Source of the DNA: Lachnospiraceae bacterium
GTDB taxonomy: Bacteria > Bacillota > Clostridia > Lachnospirales > Lachnospiraceae
Length of the DNA: 5,584 bases
Reading direction: 5' to 3'
Assembly (NCBI GenBank): GCA_003519685.1
Contig: DOWG01000132.1
Location: 1-5,584, forward strand
Within the stretch, counting starts at the first letter, position 1, and each line of letters opens with the position of its first letter. Positions 1-5,584 of this stretch are shown here, piece by piece. The position numbers and the translations under genes were made by a program. A model generated the notes under the pieces. It ran no database searches and was not told the origin of the DNA. It saw only the letters and a program-made list of their open reading frames with translations.

Positions 1-124
1 TAATGAAGCTTAAGCGAAAGCGTCTCCGAATCGGATACATTTATCGAAATCATAACATGGATACATATCGGGTGTGAATAGTAACCCTATGGATATTTCT
101 AATGGAAATTTAATATTGAAGTTA
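1..124. other. Upstream region without a supported gene
   Basis: No gene is supported in this stretch. On the plus strand a short frame starts at ATG 3 and stops at 77 (24 codons, rich in Lys and Arg near its start). It could be the tail of a gene beginning outside the window or chance, and no ribosome binding site can be seen because the window begins there. On the minus strand one frame stays open from about 210 down to a TAA at 10-12, but it has no start codon with a ribosome binding site and no recognisable domain. The octamer GGATACAT occurs at 33-40 and again at 59-66, each followed by ATCG, directly or after two bases. The region probably carries upstream regulatory DNA for the two-component operon. 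Confidence 0.4.
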
Positions 125-154
125 TTGAAAAACACAGGTGCAATAGGATACAAT
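125..154 (+). promoter_or_regulatory. Candidate sigma-A promoter of the two-component operon
   Basis: A TTGAAA hexamer at 125-130 (one mismatch to the -35 consensus TTGACA) is separated by 18 bp from TACAAT at 149-154 (one mismatch to the -10 consensus TATAAT). Transcription would then begin near 161. The ATG at 153 would lie inside the -10 box and could not be the start codon, and the ribosome binding site at 177-184 would sit in a leader of about 31 bases. A weaker alternative is TATAAT at 170-175, which is a perfect -10 but has only a 3-of-6 match at the -35 position. The call rests on sequence matching only. Confidence 0.55.
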
Positions 155-176
155 GATAGAAGGTGGTTATATAATG

Positions 177-184
177 AAGGAGGG
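177..184 (+). promoter_or_regulatory. Ribosome binding site that decides the regulator start
   Basis: AAGGAGGG is a near-perfect complement to the 3' end of 16S rRNA and lies 7 to 8 bases before the TTG at 192-194. It is the strongest ribosome binding site near the regulator start. If translation began further upstream, these bases would instead encode Lys-Glu-Gly. A second, weaker site, AAGGTGG at 160-166, precedes the in-frame ATG at 174 at a workable distance. Confidence 0.7.
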
Positions 185-191
185 TAAAACT

Positions 192-872
192 TTGCCGAAA
201 ATTTTAATCATTGAGGATGAAGCAAAAATAGCCAGATTTTTGGAATTAGAATTAAAACATGAAGGATATGAAGTTGTTATCTGTGGAGACGGCAGGTCCG
301 GTCTGGAGAATGCCTTAAAGAGCGATATTGATTTGGTTGTTCTGGACATTATGCTTCCGGGGCTTAGTGGAATAGAGGTATGCCGCAGGGTACGCCAGGA
401 GTCTCAGGTGCCGATTATTATGCTTACGGCGAAAGATGATGTAATGGACAAAGTAGCCGGCTTGGATATGGGTGCGGATGATTATATGACAAAACCCTTT
501 GCGATAGAAGAGCTGCTTGCAAGAATCCGTGTGGCATTGAACAGGAAGAAGTTGAGGTCTTCCGAAGTTAAGATGGATGTGCTGCAGATCGGCCGGCTGA
601 AACTGAATCTGACAAGCCACAGTGCCTTCTATGGGGAAGACGAACTGACGCTTACGAAGAAAGAGTATGATCTTTTAGAATATCTGATAAGAAATAAGAA
701 TATGGTTCTGACCAGAGAGCAGCTGTTGAATAATGTATGGGATTATGAATACTTTGGTGACACAAATGTAGTCGATGTTTATATAAGGTATTTGAGACAA
801 AAAATTGATGAGAAATACAATATTCACTTAATATCCACCGTACGTGGTATGGGATATATTATAAAGGATTGA
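192..872 (+). CDS. OmpR/PhoB-family DNA-binding response regulator
   Basis: This is a cytoplasmic transcription factor switched on by phosphoryl transfer from the adjacent kinase. Numbered from the TTG start (226 residues), the receiver domain covers about residues 1-117. It has the acidic pair E8 D9, phospho-acceptor D52 in VVLDIMLPG, switch Thr79 in LTAKDD, and K101 in MTKPF. A winged-helix Trans_Reg_C DNA-binding domain fills about 133-226, ending in STVRGMGYIIKD as is usual for the family. TTG 192 is preferred because it has the best ribosome binding site, gives the normal family length and starts MPKILIIEDE. ATG 174 (232 residues) is a real alternative, and ATG 153 (239 residues) overlaps the predicted -10 box. 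The stop lies 24 to 69 bases before the kinase start, so the two are probably co-transcribed. Target genes and stimulus cannot be told, and the paralogue (for example ArlR-like) cannot be named safely. Confidence 0.95.
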   Translation: MPKILIIEDEAKIARFLELELKHEGYEVVICGDGRSGLENALKSDIDLVVLDIMLPGLSGIEVCRRVRQESQVPIIMLTAKDDVMDKVAGLDMGADDYMTKPFAIEELLARIRVALNRKKLRSSEVKMDVLQIGRLKLNLTSHSAFYGEDELTLTKKEYDLLEYLIRNKNMVLTREQLLNNVWDYEYFGDTNVVDVYIRYLRQKIDEKYNIHLISTVRGMGYIIKD

Positions 873-941
873 TAGAGCTTTATAAGGAAGTTCTGATTGT
901 TTTATAGTGGTGCGGCAGAGAAAAGGGAGAAAAATAAATGT

Positions 942-2375
942 ATGAGGAATAGAATAATTGAATCAATTCGTAAGATATTAATTAAAACCATCCTCCCGTT
1001 CAGAAAAAAGAAGGAGCAGTGGCTAAGTAATTTTCGTCTATCGATTGTTTTTAGAATATCCGTAAATTATTTAAAGCTTCTTCTTACGCATGGAATTATA
1101 TTCATGATCGTATTTTTTCTTATTTTTATGTATGAAGAAAAGAAGAACTATGACAAAATGGCCGGAGATATTGTAGTTTTCATACAGCAGGAGGGTCAGA
1201 ATGCGATCAAGAATCCTTACGTTCTGCAGGGACTCTCCATTAAAATTACAAACAAAAAGGATGGCACGGAAATCTATAATGACATTGCCTACTTACCCGT
1301 TTCTGAAAAAGACTTCTTTCATGGAATCCATTATGATAGAAAAAGTGACGATTATAAACTGGTAACAACGAAAATAATGGAATTGAATCTTGACGGTATC
1401 GAATATCAGATGGAATTTCAATATGATATGACAAGAAGCTATAGGGAATTTTTTAATCTTCTCTGGAAAGTAATACTGCTATATCTGTTTCTTGTATTTA
1501 TGATCATTCACAAGGGAAAAAATAATGTTGAAAGACTTTTTGAGCCTCTAAGAATTATGTCTGCCACGGCGAATCGGCTCACAGCCAATAACCTTCATAG
1601 TGAGCGGCTAAATGTAGAGGGGACGAAGAACGAACTAAAAGATCTGGCTACCGTGATTAATGCAATGCTGGACCGGATAGAAACTTCCTATGAAAGTCAG
1701 AAGCAATTTGTATCCGATGCTTCCCATGAGCTTAGGACACCGATTGCGGTCATTCAAGGATATGCCAATCTATTAAACCGTTGGGGTACGGATAATAAAG
1801 AAGTTCTGCAGGAATCGATAGAAGCAATTCAGAATGAATCAAAATCCATGCAAGAGCTGGTAGAAAAATTGTTATTCCTTTCGCGACATGATAAGAAAAC
1901 ATTAAAATTAAAGAAAAAGCTATTTAATATGCGGCCGGTCATGGAGGATATGGTAAAAGAAACAAAGCTGGTTGCCTCTAAGAGGGTAATAAACTGCCCG
2001 ATTTTAGAGGATGTTATTGTATATGGGGACAAGCAGTCCCTGAAGCAGGCGATACGCATCTTTATTGAAAATGCGGTAAAATACTCCCATGAGGGAGATG
2101 AGATAACCATTATGTGTCAGAGGATGGAGAATGGGGATTGCGTAATTACCGTTAAGGACACGGGGATCGGGATGACAAGAAACGATGTAGATCATATATT
2201 TGACCGTTTTTACCGGTCCGATTATGTCAGAAACCAGAACATTACCGGTCACGGATTAGGTCTTTCCCTGGCAAAATTAATTATCATGGCACATACCGGG
2301 AAAATAAAAGTCCGTTCCCAGTTTAAGAAGGGAACAAGCTTTATTATAACCTTGCCAAAACGAAGTTTTTATTAA
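942..2375 (+). CDS. Membrane sensor histidine kinase (HisKA type, HAMP)
   Basis: This kinase autophosphorylates on His and passes the phosphate to the regulator encoded just upstream. With ATG 942 as residue 1 (477 residues), a basic cytoplasmic N-terminus of about 43 residues leads to membrane segment 1 (about 44-63). An extracytoplasmic loop of about 105 residues follows, then membrane segment 2 (about 172-190) and a HAMP linker (about 191-245). The HisKA domain has phospho-acceptor H262 in SDASHELRTP. The HATPase domain has N box ENAVKYS (376-382), G1 DTGIGM (406-411), F box IFDRFYRSD and G2 GHGLGLSLAK (436-445). All catalytic motifs are intact. The loop matches no sensor domain I can name. 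The start is uncertain: ATG 942 has AGGGAG 12 bases upstream, while an in-frame TTG at 897 has AAGGAAG at 884-890 with 6-base spacing and would add 15 residues. Overall it resembles ArlS-like kinases of Bacillota. Confidence 0.93.
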   Translation: MRNRIIESIRKILIKTILPFRKKKEQWLSNFRLSIVFRISVNYLKLLLTHGIIFMIVFFLIFMYEEKKNYDKMAGDIVVFIQQEGQNAIKNPYVLQGLSIKITNKKDGTEIYNDIAYLPVSEKDFFHGIHYDRKSDDYKLVTTKIMELNLDGIEYQMEFQYDMTRSYREFFNLLWKVILLYLFLVFMIIHKGKNNVERLFEPLRIMSATANRLTANNLHSERLNVEGTKNELKDLATVINAMLDRIETSYESQKQFVSDASHELRTPIAVIQGYANLLNRWGTDNKEVLQESIEAIQNESKSMQELVEKLLFLSRHDKKTLKLKKKLFNMRPVMEDMVKETKLVASKRVINCPILEDVIVYGDKQSLKQAIRIFIENAVKYSHEGDEITIMCQRMENGDCVITVKDTGIGMTRNDVDHIFDRFYRSDYVRNQNITGHGLGLSLAKLIIMAHTGKIKVRSQFKKGTSFIITLPKRSFY

Positions 2376-2377
2376 TC

Positions 2378-2416
2378 CTATTCCGTATTTTCTAAGAATA
2401 CGCTATTCTGGAATAG
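2378..2416 (+). repeat. Overlapping inverted repeats after the kinase gene
   Basis: Starting 2 bases after the kinase stop codon, CTATTC occurs at 2378-2383 and 2403-2408, and its complement GAATAG at 2411-2416. CGTATT at 2384-2389 pairs with AATACG at 2397-2402, and AGAATA at 2395-2400 pairs with TATTCT at 2404-2409. These hairpins share bases, so they are partly exclusive alternatives. No T-run follows, so this is not a standard intrinsic terminator. It may be a 3' RNA structure, a protein-binding palindrome, or chance in AT-rich DNA. Confidence 0.5.
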
Positions 2417-2480
2417 ACGTGAATCTGAAAAAGGTAGAAGGTTCGTAATTGAACATTTTAATTTATGAATTTAATAATAG

Positions 2481-2513
2481 AGGCGGTTGCAGATGATAAT
2501 GCAACCGCCTTTT
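2481..2513 (+). terminator. Intrinsic terminator of the two-component operon
   Basis: AGGCGGTTGCA at 2481-2491 pairs perfectly over 11 bp with 2500-2510 around the 8-base loop GATGATAA, and TTTT at 2510-2513 follows, partly within the stem. The stem is GC-rich in an otherwise AT-rich gap. It lies 105 bases after the kinase stop and 35 bases beyond the stop of the opposing exporter gene. On the minus strand the bases after the stem are CTATTATTAAATT, a poorer T-run, so it may act on both convergent transcripts but should be stronger for the plus strand. Confidence 0.88.
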
Positions 2514-2547
2514 ATAATCTTAAAATAGCTTATGACACTCATATTAA

Positions 2548-4323
2548 CTATAGATTCTTAAACTGCGCCATATAGAGGTCATAGTACATTCCCCTCTTCG
2601 CAAGCAATTCTTCGGGGCTCCCTTCCTCTTGAATCTTACCGTCATCGATATAAAAGATACGATCTGCTTTTCGTATGGTAGATAGACGGTGAGCAATCAC
2701 AAAAGAAGTCCTTCCCCTTAATAATGCTTCGATACCCTGTTGCACCAGGAATTCGGTATGCGTATCAATACTCGAGGTGGCTTCGTCAAGAATTAGGATT
2801 TTAGGCATGGATACCATCGTTCTTGCAAAAGCAAGCAGCTGCCTTTGGCCGATGGAAAGTCCGGCCCCTCTTTCTTTTAGCTCGGTATCATAACCCTTAT
2901 CCATCTTCATAATAAATTCATGTGCATTTACAGCCTTTGCTGCCGCGATAATTTCCTCATCCGTCGCATCTAATTTTCCGTAACGAATATTATCCTTTAT
3001 AGTACCGGAGAACAGAAAATTATCCTGTGTCATGATACCCATTTGCTTTCGCAGGCTTTCAATGGATACTTCTTTAATATTATGGCCGTCAATGGTAATG
3101 GTTCCTTCCTGGATATCATAGAACCGGCTGATTAAGTTAACAATGGTAGTTTTACCGGCTCCGGTTGGTCCGACCAGAGCAATGGTCTCTCCCGGAGTGA
3201 TATGAAAGCTTACATCATTCAGAACCTTAGTATCTTGGTCATATGAGAAAGATACATGATCAAAAACAACTTCGCCTTTTATCTCGGGAAGATCCTTAAC
3301 GAATTCAGAATCTGCAATATCCGGTTCGGTATCTAAGATATCAAAGATACGTTCTGCTCCGGAAAGATTGGTTATGATCTGATTGTAAAAATTACTTAAA
3401 TTCATAATTGGGCGCCAGAACATGCCAATATAGGTTGTGAAAGCAATCAGTGTACCGACATTATCCGGGCCGATGTTAAGAATTTTTATTGCCGTAAAAT
3501 ACATGGAAATGGCACCAACACCCCAGCTGATATCAATAACCGAACCGAAGGCATCGTTTAATACAACGGCATGCACGAAAGAATCCCTATGCTCCTTTAG
3601 CAGTTGATCAAAATCCTCTTCCGTCTCCTCTTCCGCCCGAAAGCTCTGAATGATACGCATGCCGGATAGATCTTCATGAATGAAAGCGTTCAGATTGGAA
3701 CTTTTCTTACGATGAAGCTGCCATCTGCGATGAGAACGGGTTTCAATATACCACATACCCAAAGCCATAAAAGGAAGGCTGATTAAAGAGGCTAACGCAA
3801 GCATCCAGTTTTTCACCAGCATAATGGTTAGGACGGCGGTAATTGTGACAAAATCCGGAATCAAGGTAGTTACACTGCTTGATAGAACATCCTTTAAAGA
3901 GTTTACATCACCGATGATTCTTGCGAGTATCTTACCGGTAGGACGACTATCAAAAAAATGAAAGCTTAGCTTCTGAATATGCGTATAAAGCTCCTGCCGA
4001 ATTGTCAGCAGTACATGATTCGATATCTTTGCCATAAGGTACATTCGCAGCTTGACTAATATTACAAAAAGAATATTGATTGCCACGGCTGCAATTCCCA
4101 GTTTTAATAACCGGTTAAAATCCCGGTTTGCAATATGGACATCGACAGCCCTTTCCAAAATCAAGGGATTGATTATTGTTATGGCTACGGTGACCAGCAT
4201 GATAAAGATAACGATGGCAATGGAACTTTTATATGCTAATAAATATTTAAAAAGTCTGGTTAAAGTTACTTTTTTACTGACGGATTGTATCGATTCGTCT
4301 TCTCTAACTGCGTTTACTGACAT
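2548..4323 (-). CDS. ABC exporter half-transporter, catalytic-Glu subunit (BmrD/YheH-like)
   Basis: This complete 591-residue membrane subunit has six membrane helices (about 33-53, 73-92, 150-169, 172-192, 260-281 and 287-306) followed by an ATPase domain from about 348. Visible motifs are A-loop Y361, Walker A GPTGAGKT (385-392), Q-loop Q433, signature LSIGQ (489-493), Walker B ILILDE with catalytic E514, D-loop SSID and H-loop H545. The signature departs from LSGGQ at its third position, the mark of the subunit that donates a degenerate signature to its partner's ATP site. It should pair with the product of the overlapping upstream gene as a heterodimeric multidrug or lipid exporter (BmrD, LmrD, TM288 class). 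The length is close to TM288 and shorter than Bacillus BmrD. The start is secure: AAGGAGG lies 7 bases before the ATG, inside the end of the upstream gene, which it overlaps by 10 bp. Substrate is unknown. Confidence 0.93.
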   Translation of the reverse strand: MSVNAVREDESIQSVSKKVTLTRLFKYLLAYKSSIAIVIFIMLVTVAITIINPLILERAVDVHIANRDFNRLLKLGIAAVAINILFVILVKLRMYLMAKISNHVLLTIRQELYTHIQKLSFHFFDSRPTGKILARIIGDVNSLKDVLSSSVTTLIPDFVTITAVLTIMLVKNWMLALASLISLPFMALGMWYIETRSHRRWQLHRKKSSNLNAFIHEDLSGMRIIQSFRAEEETEEDFDQLLKEHRDSFVHAVVLNDAFGSVIDISWGVGAISMYFTAIKILNIGPDNVGTLIAFTTYIGMFWRPIMNLSNFYNQIITNLSGAERIFDILDTEPDIADSEFVKDLPEIKGEVVFDHVSFSYDQDTKVLNDVSFHITPGETIALVGPTGAGKTTIVNLISRFYDIQEGTITIDGHNIKEVSIESLRKQMGIMTQDNFLFSGTIKDNIRYGKLDATDEEIIAAAKAVNAHEFIMKMDKGYDTELKERGAGLSIGQRQLLAFARTMVSMPKILILDEATSSIDTHTEFLVQQGIEALLRGRTSFVIAHRLSTIRKADRIFYIDDGKIQEEGSPEELLAKRGMYYDLYMAQFKNL

Positions 4324-5584
4324 TTTGCCACCTCCTTAGCTACAAAGTGGGGATCGGTATTATCGTTTAAATATTCCCCATATTGAGCAATATAGGTATC
4401 ATAATAATATCCTTTTTTCTGCATGAGTGTTTCATGAGTCCCCCGTTCTACAATTTTTCCCTCATCAAGAATTAGAATCTCGTCGGCATTTTTAACCGCC
4501 GAGATTCGATGAGCAATAATAATTTTAGTTGCCTCAATTTGGGATAGGGCTAACTGAATCTGATGCTCCGTTTCCATGTCCAGCGCAGAGGTTGAATCAT
4601 CCAGAACAAGGATGGGAGTTTTCTTGGCAAGCGCTCTGGCAATGCTGATTCTTTGCTTTTGCCCGCCGGATAAACCGACTCCTCTTTCCCCAACGACGGT
4701 TTCATATTGCTGATCCATTCGTTCAATGAATTCACTTGCCTGAGAATCGGTCGCTGCCTTTATTACTTCATCATCTCGGACCTGATATTTTTTTCCCATT
4801 TTAACATTTTCATTGATGGTATCAGAGAACAGGAATACATCCTGCATTACAAGGGAGATACTCTTTCTTAACTGGTGGAGGGTCAGTTCCTTAATATTTA
4901 CACCGTCTAACTTAATCTCACCCTCCGTCACATCATAGAAACGCTGCAAAAGGTTAATGATAGAAGTTTTACCGGTCCCTGTCGCGCCCATGATACCGAT
5001 GGTTTTACCGGCGCTTAAGTCAAAGCTGATATCCGATAAGATATTTTTATCGTCCAGGGAGAAGGATACCTGTTGAAAGGTGACAGAACCCTTTACCTCA
5101 TCCAGAACAATCGGATTCTCCACTTCGGTAATCGTTGGTTCCTCTACGTATATTTTCTTAATTCGGCGATTGGATGCAATAGCGGAAGCAAAATCATTGG
5201 ATAGCCATCCCAGCATCTCCATAGGCCAAATGATATTCATAGAATACTCCGTAAATGCACCTAAGGTTCCAAGGGTGATTCTATCTTGAATTACCTGGTA
5301 TCCGCCAATGACAATAACAAATATTGGCAGCAACTTTGTAACAAATTGAAAGTAAGGATAGTATTTAGCGAATACTTTTGACTGCTTCATATTTAAATCA
5401 TAATAACGTTTGTTATGCGATAAAAACTTTTGAATCTCGAATTTTTCTCTGGCGAAAGCCTTTACTGTCCGGACACCGGATAGGTTTTCCTGAGCTACGG
5501 TATTTAAAGCAGCGTTTTCTTCGCTGATTTTCTCGTAGATATTACCCAGCTTGCGTTCCATAAAAATTGCCAGGCATGCCATAA
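4314..5584 (-). CDS. ABC exporter half-transporter, degenerate-site subunit (BmrC/YheI-like), N-terminus cut off
   Basis: The frame is open to the right edge, so the Met at 5582 is internal. By comparison with family members of about 580 residues, roughly 160-170 residues (the first membrane helices) are missing. Numbering from that Met, the visible part has the second cytoplasmic coupling region (about 30-46, ENLSGVRTVKAFARE), helices near 80-97 and 104-125, and an ATPase domain from about 165. The motifs are Walker A GATGTGKT (199-206), Q-loop Q247, canonical LSGGQ (304-308), Walker B ILVLDD with D329 where the catalytic Glu normally sits, D-loop SALD and H-loop H358. The A-loop position is Leu176 rather than an aromatic residue. 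Asp at the catalytic position identifies the subunit that forms the non-hydrolysing ATP site in heterodimeric exporters such as BmrC, LmrC and TM287. Its promoter and any leader lie outside the window. Confidence 0.93.
   Translation of the reverse strand, partial: MACLAIFMERKLGNIYEKISEENAALNTVAQENLSGVRTVKAFAREKFEIQKFLSHNKRYYDLNMKQSKVFAKYYPYFQFVTKLLPIFVIVIGGYQVIQDRITLGTLGAFTEYSMNIIWPMEMLGWLSNDFASAIASNRRIKKIYVEEPTITEVENPIVLDEVKGSVTFQQVSFSLDDKNILSDISFDLSAGKTIGIMGATGTGKTSIINLLQRFYDVTEGEIKLDGVNIKELTLHQLRKSISLVMQDVFLFSDTINENVKMGKKYQVRDDEVIKAATDSQASEFIERMDQQYETVVGERGVGLSGGQKQRISIARALAKKTPILVLDDSTSALDMETEHQIQLALSQIEATKIIIAHRISAVKNADEILILDEGKIVERGTHETLMQKKGYYYDTYIAQYGEYLNDNTDPHFVAKEVAKCQ
4328..4337 (-). 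promoter_or_regulatory. Ribosome binding site within the upstream exporter gene
   Basis: AAGGAGGTGG on the minus strand matches the anti-Shine-Dalgarno sequence almost fully and lies 7 bases (from AAGGAGG) before the ATG at 4323. It is also read as Lys-Glu-Val near the C-terminal end of the upstream subunit. This placement, with the 10-bp gene overlap, favours coupled translation and matched amounts of the two subunits. Confidence 0.85.

Noticed and set aside
8..34. Small palindromes GCTTAAGC (8-15) and CCGA/TCGG (26-34)
   Set aside because: They are too short to distinguish from chance and have no link to a promoter or terminator.
3..77. Short plus-strand ORF of 24 codons, basic, at the left edge
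   Set aside because: It is too short, its upstream context is cut off, and it has no recognisable similarity. It could be the tail of a gene outside the window or chance.
10..212. Minus-strand open frame of about 65 codons opposite the regulator start and its upstream DNA
   Set aside because: Possible starts (GTG, TTG, or an ATG leaving 18 codons) have no ribosome binding site, no domain is recognisable, and the frame crosses the predicted promoter and the start of the regulator gene.
315..620. Minus-strand ORF of about 100 codons inside the regulator gene
   Set aside because: It lies wholly opposite conserved receiver-domain coding sequence. Its composition (many His, Gln, Tyr) is typical of antisense translation.
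2384..2402. Hairpin considered as a first intrinsic terminator of the kinase gene
   Set aside because: The stem is only 6 bp, AT-rich and not followed by a T-run. The 2481-2513 hairpin is a far better terminator.
4052..4339. Plus-strand ORF of 95 codons antisense to the start of the complete exporter gene
   Set aside because: It is fully contained in a well-supported ABC gene on the other strand, its translation has no family features, and no ribosome binding site was seen. It looks like a shadow frame.
5580..5584. Met at 5582 as the true start of the upstream exporter gene
   Set aside because: A start there would leave out about four of the six membrane helices. The frame is open to the window edge, so the gene is simply cut by the window.

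Overview
The window comes from a low-GC Gram-positive bacterium, most likely a member of the Clostridia (Lachnospiraceae-like). The signs are AT-rich coding sequence with many AAA, GAA and ATA codons, strong AAGGAGG-type ribosome binding sites, a sigma-A-like promoter, and protein families typical of Bacillota. The species cannot be fixed from the sequence alone.

Left half (plus strand): about 190 bases of upstream DNA hold a candidate promoter. It is followed by a two-gene two-component system: an OmpR/PhoB-family response regulator and a membrane sensor histidine kinase with two membrane segments and an extracytoplasmic loop of about 100 residues. The pair is probably one transcript. It ends at a strong intrinsic terminator with an 11-bp perfect stem, in the 172-bp gap after the kinase gene.

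Right half (minus strand): two ABC-exporter half-transporter genes converge on the two-component system. The upstream gene runs off the right edge, so its N-terminal part is missing. The downstream gene is complete. They overlap by 10 bp, and the ribosome binding site of the second lies inside the last codons of the first. Their nucleotide-binding motifs are complementary: the first has a canonical LSGGQ but Asp in place of the catalytic Glu, and the second has LSIGQ but an intact Glu. This is the established signature of a heterodimeric exporter with one degenerate and one active ATP site (BmrCD, LmrCD and TM287/288 class), usually linked to drug or lipid export.

How they work together: the kinase would sense an envelope or extracellular signal and phosphorylate the regulator at its conserved Asp. 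The tail-to-tail arrangement means the regulator genes and the exporter are separate transcripts. Control of the exporter by this two-component system is possible but not shown, because the exporter promoter is outside the window. I found no undescribed system, mobile element, CRISPR array or RNA gene. The most useful observations concern start-site choice, the asymmetry of the exporter ATP sites, and overlapping inverted repeats downstream of the kinase gene.
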